From positions 1 through 64,000 of the forward strand of contig JAUQQQ010000009.1 of assembly GCA_030549815.1 (NCBI GenBank): 64,000 nt of DNA, in the 5' to 3' direction. A model generated the notes under the pieces. It was not told where the DNA came from. It worked only from the letters and a program-made list of their open reading frames with translations, and did not search any database. Below are positions 28,484 through 38,505 of this stretch, in pieces (positions within the stretch are counted from its first letter, which is position 1; each line of letters begins with the position of its first letter). Position numbers and translations under genes: made by a program. This DNA is from a bacterium. Lineage in GTDB: Bacteria; DRYD01.

Positions 28484-31339
28484 ATGTTTAATAGCAGAGA
28501 AGAAATAATTAATAAACTAAACGAATACAAAGATTTATTAAAAAATGAATCAATAGATTATAATACTGTCAATGAAATAACAATTTTTTGTGCCAAGTAT
28601 AGCTTTTTAGCAGATCTAAGAGAATCTTTATTTTTATTGATTGAAAAATTTCTAACTAATAAGCCTGATATACTATCTATTGAATACCAAAAGACTCTTT
28701 CCATTTTTCCAGAAGATGATGAAATATTTGAAAAATTTATTAACTTTATAAATAACATAAAAATATCAGCAGAGGAAAAAAATATATATATAAAAACTTA
28801 CATAAAAGTATTATCATCAATCGGTAAATTTGGGAAGGCAATAAATATTCTAAACGAGTTAATAAAGACAGATCCTAATAATGTTGAAAACCTCATATTA
28901 GCAGCAAATGTTTATGAAACGGAAGGACATATAGATAAAGCAGTAAATCTATACCTGCAAGCCATAGATAAAATACAAAACATAGATGAAAAAATAAAGA
29001 TAAGAGAACAAATAAGCACTATAGATCCTGCAAACAAAGAAAATATAATGGAATTAGTAGAACTATACATAGAGAAAAAGGAATTTGAACAAGCGTCAAA
29101 AATTTTAAGATTAATATTAAGGTATAATCAAAATGATCCTGAAGTTCTGTACAAAATAGCTGAAATAGATCTACTAAAAGGTAATTACAGAGGGGCAACA
29201 ATAGCAATAAAAAAAGCAATAGAATTAGATCCATTAAGTCCCAAATACAGATACCTATTAGGCATGGTTTATTTCCACAGCGGAACAAAAGTTGAAGCTG
29301 AAAAAATATTAGATCAAGTAATTAATGAATTGTATCAAAATAACAATATAAAAGAACTAAAACAAGCTTTACAAGTATTAAATAGCATAAATTCAAGTTA
29401 TAGTGAAAAATATAAAGACATTATTGAAATTGTAAAAGAACAAGAAGAAAGACTGGAAAGAATAGAAAGAGTAGAAAAAGTGGAAGAAGAAAAACAAATT
29501 GAGCAAATTTCACAAAATTACGAAAAAGAACAAATAATAGAATCTCAAATAGCTTCCCAAGAAAGTAAAATAGAAGAAACAATAAACCAAAAAATTCAAG
29601 AAAAAAATATTGAAGAGAAAAAAGAAGAAAGAGAAACCTTATCAAAAACTCAAAGAAAAAGTACAGGAGTATTCATAAGAAAAGATATCCAAACCGAAGG
29701 ACAACAAAAATCATTTTTATCTAAAAAAGAAAACTTACTTATAAAAGAAAGCACAGTTGGTATAAAACAAACATCCCCATTCATAAAAAAAGACTTTTCT
29801 AAATCAGAAGAAAAACCCACATTAGATAAATCAACATTAGATAAACCTACTTTAGTAAAACCTACGTTAGAAAAACCTACATTAGGAAAATCTGCGTTAG
29901 AAAAAAATATCTCCGATAAACCACTTCTTAACACATCTACAGAAAATCCTTCCTCAACAGTTATACTTCAAAAAGAACAACTACTAATAGAACAAGATAT
30001 AAAAGAACAATCAAAAGCAAAAGAAATACAAGAAAAAGAAGAAACGATAGAAATTACAGTAAAAGCTGATCAGCAAGTAAAACAAGAAAATATAAAAAAC
30101 ATAGAAATTGAAATGTATGAAAATTTACTAAACGAAATTCTACAAAGCTCAAGTAAACCTGAAAATATAATAACAAATTCATTAAGATTGATAGATAATA
30201 TATATCAACTTAAACCAAATAAATACAGATTATTTTTGTGGGTTTATAGGGTTCTTTTATTATCACAAATATACGGATTAGCAAAAATAAGACAAAAATT
30301 AGTTGATTTTATTAAGGAAATCGGTTTCGAAAAAGCATTAGAATATATAAAAATTCAACAATCTTCAGAAAACCCAATTTTTTCAATTTTCGAAAATTTA
30401 TACTTATCACAACAATATGAAGAAATAAAAGATTCAATAAAGGAATTCATTAGGCAAATAATCATTAAAAATTCCATAAATAATTTTATAAAAATTTATA
30501 AAAAATTACAAGAAAAATTTCCGGATAAAACAAAAGAAATCGACAATATTTTCATAGATGTATTGAATGAAGAAAAAAACATCGATTTTATATATATATT
30601 CCTAAATATATCTTCCCCAGAAAACATTGAATACTTAAGTGCAGAAAACATTGAATTACTATCAGAAAGTTTAGACTACAGTTCAATAATTGAAAATACT
30701 AAAATTCAAACAAAATCATCCATAATAGTAAAGTGCTTAGAAAACGAAAAATTAAAAACTGTTGAAAAAATAATAAAAAAGACAATATCAGCTATCGATC
30801 TTTTAATAGAACTATATTCACATGAAAGAAAAATTAATATTCAAAAAGAAATTGAGGATATAAATGTTAAATTAATTCTCATGCCTTTATTAAACAAAAA
30901 CGGATATTATGAATTTTATTCAGAACTCTTAAATTATTCTAAATTAAACAAAATAAATTGGCTTTTATCATATCTGATAACCTCCAAATATCCAACACTG
31001 ATTTTCATGAACATAGAAAATTTCAAAGATACAATATTAAAAATAAAAGATAAAATTAAATCGATAAGAACAAACAATGAATTTAAAAAAGAAATTATTA
31101 ACATTATAATAATGATTACGGAAGACGTTGAATTAGATGTATTCAACAATTATATTAATAATCTTTTAGAAAAATATGAAGGTGAAAATGAACAATTCAT
31201 GCTTAGCTTAATACAATGCTGGTACAATAAAAAGGAAAATCCCCAACTCTCAAACACAATATTAGAAAAATTAGAGTTAATCATTGATGAAATAAAGGAA
31301 AAAGAATTAATAGATTTTTATAAAATGTTAAAACAATAA
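28484..31339 (+). CDS. Large TPR-repeat protein with low-complexity linker
   Basis: A 951-residue soluble protein. Residues about 100-300 hold tandem tetratricopeptide repeats (ALNELIKTDPNNVENLILAA-type and AIELDPLSPKYRYLLGMVYF-type units). Residues about 315-550 are a Glu/Lys/Gln-rich, probably disordered linker. This contains six 5-residue repeats of the form PTLxK, encoded by 29816-29905. The last 400 residues are helical, of unknown fold. It is probably a scaffold. It is followed 4 bases later by another TPR protein, so the two likely form a unit. No enzymatic motif is seen. Confidence 0.8.
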   Translation: MFNSREEIINKLNEYKDLLKNESIDYNTVNEITIFCAKYSFLADLRESLFLLIEKFLTNKPDILSIEYQKTLSIFPEDDEIFEKFINFINNIKISAEEKNIYIKTYIKVLSSIGKFGKAINILNELIKTDPNNVENLILAANVYETEGHIDKAVNLYLQAIDKIQNIDEKIKIREQISTIDPANKENIMELVELYIEKKEFEQASKILRLILRYNQNDPEVLYKIAEIDLLKGNYRGATIAIKKAIELDPLSPKYRYLLGMVYFHSGTKVEAEKILDQVINELYQNNNIKELKQALQVLNSINSSYSEKYKDIIEIVKEQEERLERIERVEKVEEEKQIEQISQNYEKEQIIESQIASQESKIEETINQKIQEKNIEEKKEERETLSKTQRKSTGVFIRKDIQTEGQQKSFLSKKENLLIKESTVGIKQTSPFIKKDFSKSEEKPTLDKSTLDKPTLVKPTLEKPTLGKSALEKNISDKPLLNTSTENPSSTVILQKEQLLIEQDIKEQSKAKEIQEKEETIEITVKADQQVKQENIKNIEIEMYENLLNEILQSSSKPENIITNSLRLIDNIYQLKPNKYRLFLWVYRVLLLSQIYGLAKIRQKLVDFIKEIGFEKALEYIKIQQSSENPIFSIFENLYLSQQYEEIKDSIKEFIRQIIIKNSINNFIKIYKKLQEKFPDKTKEIDNIFIDVLNEEKNIDFIYIFLNISSPENIEYLSAENIELLSESLDYSSIIENTKIQTKSSIIVKCLENEKLKTVEKIIKKTISAIDLLIELYSHERKINIQKEIEDINVKLILMPLLNKNGYYEFYSELLNYSKLNKINWLLSYLITSKYPTLIFMNIENFKDTILKIKDKIKSIRTNNEFKKEIINIIIMITEDVELDVFNNYINNLLEKYEGENEQFMLSLIQCWYNKKENPQLSNTILEKLELIIDEIKEKELIDFYKMLKQ
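29816..29905 (+). repeat. Six 15-bp tandem coding repeats
   Basis: Six consecutive units encode PTLDK, STLDK, PTLVK, PTLEK, PTLGK and SALEK within the linker of the TPR protein. Codon wobble between units shows that they are not very recent copies, though unit number could vary between strains. Confidence 0.75.
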
Positions 31340-31343
31340 AAAT

Positions 31344-32945
31344 ATGGATGAGTTTTGGAAAGAAAAAATTGATACCTTAAAAACCAAAATAGAAGACAAA
31401 GATATTGGATATATATATGAAATAGGTGTAAGAGATTTAGCATATTTCTATAGAACATACTTTGATGATAATATTTTTAAAAATATAGTCGAAGATTTAG
31501 TAAATCTTCTAATCCAAACAAATAGTAGTTTACTGCAGTTAGCATTAGTATACCTAATAAGTGAAATTAATTTCATACAAATAACGGAATACGAAGAATA
31601 TTATAAAAGCAAAATAAATACCATAATAAGTGAAATAATTTCCAAAATAAATAAAATAAAGACAACGTTAGATAAGGATTATCCTCAAGAATACAGGTTA
31701 TATTCAACAATAACTCGTTCAGTAAGTCTTTATATAGCAGGAAATATGAAAACAATGGAATCAACTTTGATAGAATTACAAAAATCTTTTCCAGATAATC
31801 CTAAAATAAATCTACTATTAGCTTTGTCCAAAACCAAAACATCATCCACAATATATAAGGTAAACCTAATAGAAGTTATAAAAACATCAGTAAATACATT
31901 AGAAAAAGCGATAGCTCAGGAATTAGTAGGTGACATAAGTGAACTATTACAAAGTATAAGTTGGTACGATGATAGCGAAAACATATACTCAGAATTAGGA
32001 CTTTACAGAGACCTACTGAGATTATATTATAAAAAAACAGAAAAACTAAAAAGTGACCAAACCAAAAAATTACAATTAGCCCAAGAGTATATAAAGTTAT
32101 CAAATATTTTGTTAAAACTTGGCGATAAAGAAGGTGCAAAAAAATACTTATTCGAAGCATTCAATATTCTACTACAATTGAATAGTTTCATAGAAATAAT
32201 AGATATCATAAACAAAAGCGATCCATTAAACACTTTCCCTGAAAACAAAGACGATTTCTTAGATATAATCATAAAAACATTCCAAAAAAGAATAACAATC
32301 GATCCTTTCAATATAAACCTATACTTAGAATATTCCAACTGGTTAGAAAAATTTAATCAAAAATCAAAACAAGAAATAGTTCTAAAAGACGCATATAGAA
32401 TAGCAATAGAAAAAAGATTAACAGAAAAATTATTAATAATTTCACAAAACCTATTAAATATAGATCCATACAATATAGAATACATCTCAAATTACATAGA
32501 AGCTTGCTCAATTTCAAACAAATCAAAGGAATACATAGAAAACTTCTTATTGGAAAAAGTTAAAGAATTACAAAAAGAAGGTAAAACAGAAGAATACAAT
32601 ATATTAATCCAAAAATTCTCGTCCTTCATATCAACAGAAAAAATAAAAAATATGGAGAAACAAAAATTAATAGAAAAAATAAATAATACATCAAATATAA
32701 ACCAAAAATTAGAAATCATAAAAGAATATTTAACAAAATACCCCGATGATCATGAAATAGCACACATATACATTATAAACAAAGCACAAAACAACGGAAA
32801 TGATCAAGAATCATATAAATTAATAAAAAGCGCAATAGAATGGTATAGAAACAATTTATCCAACATACCTTCAAACGAATTAGAAGCAATTTTCAACATA
32901 CTATTAGAAAACCAAGATTACGAAACTCTACAACAATTGCTATAG
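31344..32945 (+). CDS. TPR-like helical protein
   Basis: A 533-residue, all-helical protein without signal or membrane segment. Several degenerate TPR-like helix pairs are visible (for example YIKLSNILLKLGDKEGAKKY near residue 250, and ITIDPFNINLYLEYSNWL near 315). It starts 4 bases after the larger TPR protein's stop and ends 9 bases before the nuclease gene, so it is inside an operon. Probably a scaffold partner of the larger protein; no specific family is recognised. Confidence 0.75.
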   Translation: MDEFWKEKIDTLKTKIEDKDIGYIYEIGVRDLAYFYRTYFDDNIFKNIVEDLVNLLIQTNSSLLQLALVYLISEINFIQITEYEEYYKSKINTIISEIISKINKIKTTLDKDYPQEYRLYSTITRSVSLYIAGNMKTMESTLIELQKSFPDNPKINLLLALSKTKTSSTIYKVNLIEVIKTSVNTLEKAIAQELVGDISELLQSISWYDDSENIYSELGLYRDLLRLYYKKTEKLKSDQTKKLQLAQEYIKLSNILLKLGDKEGAKKYLFEAFNILLQLNSFIEIIDIINKSDPLNTFPENKDDFLDIIIKTFQKRITIDPFNINLYLEYSNWLEKFNQKSKQEIVLKDAYRIAIEKRLTEKLLIISQNLLNIDPYNIEYISNYIEACSISNKSKEYIENFLLEKVKELQKEGKTEEYNILIQKFSSFISTEKIKNMEKQKLIEKINNTSNINQKLEIIKEYLTKYPDDHEIAHIYIINKAQNNGNDQESYKLIKSAIEWYRNNLSNIPSNELEAIFNILLENQDYETLQQLL

Positions 32946-32954
32946 TATATAAAT

Positions 32955-33563
32955 ATGAAAAAATTGAATACTGTTAGCAGAATATTTAATATAATTCTTT
33001 TTTTAATCCTTATTTTGTTGGTTTTTTATTTTCACAATAATTCTGAAAAGTCAAATAATACTTCTTTAACAAACAAATCGTTAAATCAACTAACAAATTT
33101 AACAGACAAAGATAAGGTAAAATTAATAAAAGTTATCGATGGAGATACCATAGAAGTTGAAAAATTAGAAAATAATTACAAAATTTTTAAGGTTAGATTA
33201 ATAGGAATAGATACACCTGAAAGCTACAAAAACAGAAAACTTCAAAGAGATATAAAAAAAGAACATAAAACAGAAGAAGAAATAATAAACATGGGTCTAA
33301 AAAGCAAAGAATTTACTAAAAAAATACTAAGTCAATCCAAATATCTTTATTTAGAATACGATGTGCAAAAATACGATAAATACGGCAGAACCTTAGCCTA
33401 TGTCTATTTAGATAATGGACAAATGTTAAACTATATACTTGTCAGAGAAGGTTACGCAAAAGTTTATACAATACCACCTAATGTTAAATATCAGGAAATA
33501 TTATTAGAAGCCCAAAAATTAGCAAGACAAGAAAAAAAAGGATTATGGAAAGGGAGTGATTAA
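32955..33563 (+). CDS. Membrane-anchored thermonuclease (SNase family)
   Basis: A 202-residue protein with an N-terminal hydrophobic anchor or signal (residues 10-27), a Ser/Asn/Thr linker, and a staphylococcal-nuclease domain from about residue 52. Visible are VIDGDTIEV, the catalytic-type RLIGIDTPES, DKYGRTLAYVYL and KGLWKG near the C-terminus, covering the conserved Asp, Arg and Glu positions. It would cut DNA or RNA outside the cytoplasm, Ca-dependently by family analogy. It is 2 bases from pnp, with which it may share a transcript. Confidence 0.92.
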   Translation: MKKLNTVSRIFNIILFLILILLVFYFHNNSEKSNNTSLTNKSLNQLTNLTDKDKVKLIKVIDGDTIEVEKLENNYKIFKVRLIGIDTPESYKNRKLQRDIKKEHKTEEEIINMGLKSKEFTKKILSQSKYLYLEYDVQKYDKYGRTLAYVYLDNGQMLNYILVREGYAKVYTIPPNVKYQEILLEAQKLARQEKKGLWKGSD

Positions 33564-33565
33564 AT

Positions 33566-35629
33566 ATGAAATACTCTTTCGTCTTGCCTACTCAAAAAAA
33601 TATCTTCTCTAATGAGAAAACAATAGAGTTTGAGGTAAATACGATAGCAAAACAAGCAGCCAGTAGCGTAGTGGTAAAAAGCGGTACTTGCTGGGTATTA
33701 GTAGCAGTAACATTCTCCGAAAACCCCCGTCAAGACATAGATTTTACCCCCCTTACAGTAGATTATTTAGAAAGAATGTATGCAATAGGAAAAATCCCAG
33801 GAGGATTCTTTAAAAAAGAAGGGAAACCTACTGATCAAGAAATATTAAAAGCCCGTATGATCGATAGAACAATAAGGCCATTAATATCAAACTTCTTTCA
33901 TGATGTAAATGTATACGTGCAAGTTTTTTCAGCAGATGTAAATGAAAGCCCTGAAATACTTGGGTTAATAGGAGTTTCATTAGCTCTAAACATCAGTCCT
34001 ATCCCAATTCTATGCCCAGTTAGCGCAACCCTCTATAAAAATGATTCTCTCGAATTAGTCTTAGCTTCAACAAAAGATAAAATAACAATGATAGAATTCA
34101 AAGGAAAGCAAGTAAATGAAGAAACACTTTTCCAAGCAATAAAAGAATCCTTCGAAATAAACAAAAAAATAATAGAATTCCAAGAAAAAATAATTGAGGA
34201 TATAAAACCTGAAAAACTCTCTTCTTCAATCATACAACTTCCAGAAACATTAGAAAAACTGTATTTAGAACATTTTTCAGAAATAACTAAACAAGCACTG
34301 AATGAAGGAGATAAAAAGAAAAGAAATGAGTTACTTAATCAACTAAGCCTTGATAATTTGAAACAAAAAGTAGCTGAAAACCAAGAATTACTAAATGAAC
34401 TAAACCAATATAACGATTTCCAATTTTCTTTGGTTAAGAAAAAATATTTAAAAGAATTTTTGAAATCACAAGTCTTCAATGAGAAGAGAAGAATAGATAA
34501 TCGAAGCTTTAATGAAATAAGACCTATAACGATAGAAACAGGAGTTCTACCTTATCCACATGGCAGTGCAATCTTTACTCGAGGACAAACACAAGTTTTA
34601 TCAGTCGTAACTTTAGGAACTAAAGCAGATCAACAAATGGTTGAAGGTTTAACACTGGAAGAAGAATTTAAAAGATTTATGCATCATTATTATTTTCCAC
34701 CATTTTCAGTGGGAGAAGCCAAAAGAATAGGACCACCTTCAAGAAGAGAAATAGGGCATGGAAATTTAGCAGAGAAAGCTTTAGAACCATTAATACCAGA
34801 TGAATTCTCATTCCCTTACACAATAAGAGTAGTCTCAGAAGTCTTAGAATCAAACGGCTCAACTTCAATGGCCTCAGTTTGCGGAAGTAGCTTGGCTCTT
34901 ATGGATGCAGGAGTACCAATAGAACAACATGTAGCAGGTATATCGATCGGATTACTTACTCACAATAATGAATACATTCTTTTAACCGATATCCAAGGGT
35001 TTGAAGATTTCTTTGGAGAAATGGATTTTAAAGTAGCAGGCACAAAAAATGGAATCACTGCAATACAAATGGACACTAAATTAGATGGCCTAACTTTCGA
35101 TATAGTATACAACACTCTGATAAGAGCAAAAGAAGCAAGAGAGAAAATCATTGATATAATGAATTCTAAAATATCAAAACCTAATCAACTTTCTCCAAGA
35201 GCACCAAGAGTATTAGTAATTCAAATAGAACCATCTAAAATCCCAGAAATCATAGGTCCACAAGGAAAAATTATAAAGAAAATAATTGAAGAAACTAACA
35301 CAAAAATAGATATAGAAGAAGATGGAAGAGTAATAATATACTCAACTAATGAACAAGACGGAGAAAAAGCCAAAGAACTAATAGAAAATATAACAAACTT
35401 CCAAGAAGGGAAAATTTATTTAGGCAAAATCGTTAGAGTAGAACCATACGGTGTATTCGTCAAAATAGCAGAAGGAAAAATAGGATTATTACACGTTTCC
35501 GAAGCAGATATGGGATATGTTAGAGATGCACGAGAAGTATTTAAAATAAATGATGAAATTGTAGTTAAAATCCTAAAAATAGATGAAATGGGTAGGTTTA
35601 CCCTAACAAGAAAAGGATTAAATCAATAA
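33566..35629 (+). CDS. pnp: Polyribonucleotide nucleotidyltransferase (PNPase)
   Basis: A 687-residue PNPase with the standard order: RNase PH domain 1 (FTPLTVDYLERMYA, RMIDRTIRPL), helical linker, RNase PH domain 2 (RGQTQVLSVVTLG, GSSLALMDAGVP, DIQGFEDFFGEMDFKVAG with the metal-binding Asp residues), KH domain (IIGPQGKIIKKI) and S1 domain (GKIVRVEPYGVFVKI). It degrades RNA 3'-5' by phosphorolysis. The usual upstream rpsO is absent; an extracytoplasmic nuclease gene precedes it by 2 bases. It is convergent with the CsaB-like gene, 10 bases apart. Confidence 0.97.
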   Translation: MKYSFVLPTQKNIFSNEKTIEFEVNTIAKQAASSVVVKSGTCWVLVAVTFSENPRQDIDFTPLTVDYLERMYAIGKIPGGFFKKEGKPTDQEILKARMIDRTIRPLISNFFHDVNVYVQVFSADVNESPEILGLIGVSLALNISPIPILCPVSATLYKNDSLELVLASTKDKITMIEFKGKQVNEETLFQAIKESFEINKKIIEFQEKIIEDIKPEKLSSSIIQLPETLEKLYLEHFSEITKQALNEGDKKKRNELLNQLSLDNLKQKVAENQELLNELNQYNDFQFSLVKKKYLKEFLKSQVFNEKRRIDNRSFNEIRPITIETGVLPYPHGSAIFTRGQTQVLSVVTLGTKADQQMVEGLTLEEEFKRFMHHYYFPPFSVGEAKRIGPPSRREIGHGNLAEKALEPLIPDEFSFPYTIRVVSEVLESNGSTSMASVCGSSLALMDAGVPIEQHVAGISIGLLTHNNEYILLTDIQGFEDFFGEMDFKVAGTKNGITAIQMDTKLDGLTFDIVYNTLIRAKEAREKIIDIMNSKISKPNQLSPRAPRVLVIQIEPSKIPEIIGPQGKIIKKIIEETNTKIDIEEDGRVIIYSTNEQDGEKAKELIENITNFQEGKIYLGKIVRVEPYGVFVKIAEGKIGLLHVSEADMGYVRDAREVFKINDEIVVKILKIDEMGRFTLTRKGLNQ

Positions 35630-35639
35630 ATTATCCTTC

Positions 35640-36656
35640 TTAATAAACTATTCCTTCCAATTTATTGTTTATCTTCTCTTTTATTATATTTATTAATTCC
35701 GGATTCTTTTCATCCAAAAACTCAATATTATAATCTTTGCAAAACCCCTCTATCTTAGGGTCAACAGATATACCAATACATTCAACATTTCTCAAATAAG
35801 AAAATATCAACCCATGAAGTCGATTAGAAATAACTAAACTCGAACTTTGAATAATTGCTAAAGTCTTATAGATCTCCCCTTTACCAGGATATTCAATATC
35901 AGAAAAATATACTTTTAAATCATCTACATCATTTTCCTGGAAAACAATCACCTTAACCTTGTATTTTTCATTTAACTCCTTAATTAAATTTGCGAATTCT
36001 TGAATCCTACTAAAATTTCTTAGTATAAACAAAACATCGTATTTACCAACCTCTATTTTTTCGGTTAATAATGAACGTTTAAAAATATCTGAAGATATAT
36101 CAGAAAGAACAAAATCTTGCTTTAAAGAATATTTACTTGAAAATTTAGGATAAAATTGATTAAGGAAATTTAAAGAATCATTATCTCTTACACTAACCTT
36201 TTCAGCCCATTGAAGAACAAAATTGAAAAGAAATTTACTAATTTTTGAATTCAAAGGCCCTATGCTATTACGTTCAATGATTATCGGCTTTTTATACATC
36301 TTTGCCAATAAAGCAAGATAAAAATAATATAAAAAACTTTTCAGAGATGTCTTATCTTGAAAAATCCCTCCTCCTCCAAAAACAAGTGCATCTGAATAAT
36401 ATATAGCATCATTTATATCTCTTGATTTCCATCTATCATAAATTACCACCTTACTATCAAGCTCAAAATTCTTTAGCATTCTTTCTAAATAAGGATCTTT
36501 ATTAGCTAAAACCCTTACATATATATCATAAGCTTTAGTGTATTCGTTTAGAGCGGAAATAAGAATAGCGTCATCCCCTATATTCCCAAAACCATAGTAA
36601 CCAACTAAACAAATCTCTTTAAAACCTTTTTCAAACATATGTTGTAGGTATTGCAA
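35640..36656 (-). CDS. CsaB-like polysaccharide pyruvyltransferase
   Basis: A 338-residue polysaccharide pyruvyltransferase-family protein. It has the N-terminal GYYGFGNIGDDAIL, the central VFGGGGIFQD, and SNRLHGLIFSYLRNV with the conserved His near residue 285. CsaB adds ketal pyruvate to cell-wall polymers that anchor S-layer proteins. A start at an in-frame ATG at 36638 is also possible. It overlaps the kinase gene by 26 bases, so both come from the same transcript. In other genomes CsaB neighbours a DUF5693 protein; the matching gene here lies at 18-20 kb. Confidence 0.85.
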   Translation of the reverse strand: MQYLQHMFEKGFKEICLVGYYGFGNIGDDAILISALNEYTKAYDIYVRVLANKDPYLERMLKNFELDSKVVIYDRWKSRDINDAIYYSDALVFGGGGIFQDKTSLKSFLYYFYLALLAKMYKKPIIIERNSIGPLNSKISKFLFNFVLQWAEKVSVRDNDSLNFLNQFYPKFSSKYSLKQDFVLSDISSDIFKRSLLTEKIEVGKYDVLFILRNFSRIQEFANLIKELNEKYKVKVIVFQENDVDDLKVYFSDIEYPGKGEIYKTLAIIQSSSLVISNRLHGLIFSYLRNVECIGISVDPKIEGFCKDYNIEFLDEKNPELINIIKEKINNKLEGIVY

Positions 36657-37797
36657 TAGTTACTTTTGTATATTCATTTTTTTTACTTTCCACTTTTATT
36701 TCCCATCCCATTTGCTTAGCTATTTTAAATACGATGTAAAACCCCAATCCTATACCAGATCTTGAATCAAATGTTTTAAAAATCTGTCCCAATTGTTTAA
36801 CCTCATCTTCAGTCATTCCTATGCCGTTATCTTCTATAATAATAATTACACGATTAATAGAGGATTCAAAAAAAGCCGAAAATTTAACATAATTTTTTTC
36901 CTTCTTTTCATCCCTAAATTTTATAGCATTATCCAATAAATTATACAAACATAACTCCAATTTCGAAGGATCAACCATAACATTAGGAATATTAGGTTGA
37001 ATATAAAAATCAAATATAAAGTTAGGATAGCTAAAATTAGCATGGCTTTCATTAACAAGTTTTTCAACGTATTTATTAATAACATTGTTCAAAAAATTAT
37101 ATAAATCAACTTTTTGAACATTAATATAATCCACATTATCAGATAAGTTAAAGCTTAGCAATATTTTAATCCCCTGAGAAACTTCACTATCAATAATCCT
37201 AATAAAATTGTTTATAATCTCGATATCCTTATAGTTTCCCAAAATGATTGTTTCAGTAAATCCTTTAACAACAGAAAAAACTCTATTAGCAACTTGAAGA
37301 AGGACTGTATATTTCTTTTTTATTTCCTCTATCTCTAAACTATATTCTCTTTTATCAACATTGAAAACCATTTTTAAAATATCAAAATCGAAAACAATAA
37401 CATACATCTCATTAACTTTACTCTTTGAATCACCAAAAATTCTAAATATAAAAACATCAGACAAAGTGTTTTCCAATAAGCTAATACTGATGAACGTTAA
37501 ATGTGTTGTTTTATACCCCATATTATTAAATACATTTATAAGCATATTTATTCTTTGATTTGGAATTAACTCTTTTAAATTTTGTGTTTTTTGACCTATT
37601 AAACTAATAAACTTTTCAGGTTTTGAAATAAAATCATTGATTCTTTGTTTCAGTTCAACTTTCTTAGAAATATCAAAATGTTTTAGGAGTAAAAGAAAAT
37701 ATCCATTCTCTGCAATTATATTTTGTTTTTTATCTACAATAACTATCGGTAAATTGATTAATTCTACTAAATCCTTTACTTCATAATTATTCTTCAT
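36631..37797 (-). CDS. Histidine kinase-like protein with Gln at the phospho-acceptor site
   Basis: A 388-residue sensor-kinase homolog without transmembrane helices. Residues 1-140 are a PAS-like sensor. The dimerisation helix is at about 150-220, and the HATPase domain has N box NLLDNAIKF (286-294), G1 DNGIGM (323-328) and G2 SGIGLGFYI (347-355). Aligning VVKGF with the usual xIKGF of HisKA puts Gln168 (codon CAA) where the His belongs, and the following Glu is Val. ATP-binding motifs are intact, so it may act as a regulator, phosphatase or heterodimer partner. It is adjacent to an OmpR-type regulator. Confidence 0.85.
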   Translation of the reverse strand: MKNNYEVKDLVELINLPIVIVDKKQNIIAENGYFLLLLKHFDISKKVELKQRINDFISKPEKFISLIGQKTQNLKELIPNQRINMLINVFNNMGYKTTHLTFISISLLENTLSDVFIFRIFGDSKSKVNEMYVIVFDFDILKMVFNVDKREYSLEIEEIKKKYTVLLQVANRVFSVVKGFTETIILGNYKDIEIINNFIRIIDSEVSQGIKILLSFNLSDNVDYINVQKVDLYNFLNNVINKYVEKLVNESHANFSYPNFIFDFYIQPNIPNVMVDPSKLELCLYNLLDNAIKFRDEKKEKNYVKFSAFFESSINRVIIIIEDNGIGMTEDEVKQLGQIFKTFDSRSGIGLGFYIVFKIAKQMGWEIKVESKKNEYTKVTIAIPTTYV

Positions 37798-38486
37798 TAT
37801 TCTTCAATAATAAATTTATAACCAACTCCATGAACAGTCCTGATATAGATAGGATTATCAGGATTATCTTCTATTTTTTGTCTTAACCTTCTAATATGCA
37901 CATCAACAGTTCGAGTATCTCCTAAATAATCATATCCCCATATCTGTTCTAACAAGTATTGACGAGAAAAAACTCTACCCGGATTAGTTAAGAAAAGTTT
38001 TAACAAATCAAATTCCTTAGGTTTTAATTCAAGTAATTTATCTTCTTTATATATCTCTCGAGTACTAACGTTTATTTTAAATGGACCAATGGATACTTCG
38101 TTTATTTCATTAGGATTGATACGCGATCTTTTAAGTATTGCTTTTATACGAGCCAATAATTCACGTGGACTAAAAGGTTTAGTTAAATAATCATCTGCAC
38201 CTAATTCAAAACCTAAAATCTTATCAACCTCTTCTCCTTTTGCAGTAAGCATTATTATAGGAACCTTACTTTCTTTTCTTATAGCTTTACATACTTCAAA
38301 CCCACCCATATCAGGAAGCATTAAATCAAGGATTATCAAGTCTGGTTTTTCTTTTCTAAACAACTCAATAGCATCTTTTCCTTTATAAGCCTCAACTATC
38401 CTATAGCTTTCTTTTTTTAAATGGAATTTTATAAGTTCAACAATGTTCTTTTCATCGTCAACAATCAAAATTTTTGCTTCAGACAC
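37797..38486 (-). CDS. OmpR/PhoB-type response regulator
   Basis: A 229-residue response regulator. The receiver (1-120) has the acidic pair in IVDDE, phospho-acceptor Asp in LDLMLPDMGG (residue about 54), Thr in MLTAKG and Lys in LTKPFS. The winged-helix DNA-binding domain (about 130-229) ends RTVHGVGYKF. All catalytic positions are kept. Its single-base overlap with the kinase-like gene shows co-expression, but that kinase lacks its His, so the phosphate donor is an open question. GGGAGGTG precedes the ATG. Confidence 0.95.
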   Translation of the reverse strand: MSEAKILIVDDEKNIVELIKFHLKKESYRIVEAYKGKDAIELFRKEKPDLIILDLMLPDMGGFEVCKAIRKESKVPIIMLTAKGEEVDKILGFELGADDYLTKPFSPRELLARIKAILKRSRINPNEINEVSIGPFKINVSTREIYKEDKLLELKPKEFDLLKLFLTNPGRVFSRQYLLEQIWGYDYLGDTRTVDVHIRRLRQKIEDNPDNPIYIRTVHGVGYKFIIEE

Positions 38487-38505
38487 CTAAAAACACCTCC
38501 CTTAA

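Noticed and set aside
29019-29288. Leu-rich frames antisense to the TPR genes
   Set aside because: They are mirrors of Lys/Glu/Asn-rich helices, a usual artefact in AT-rich genes.
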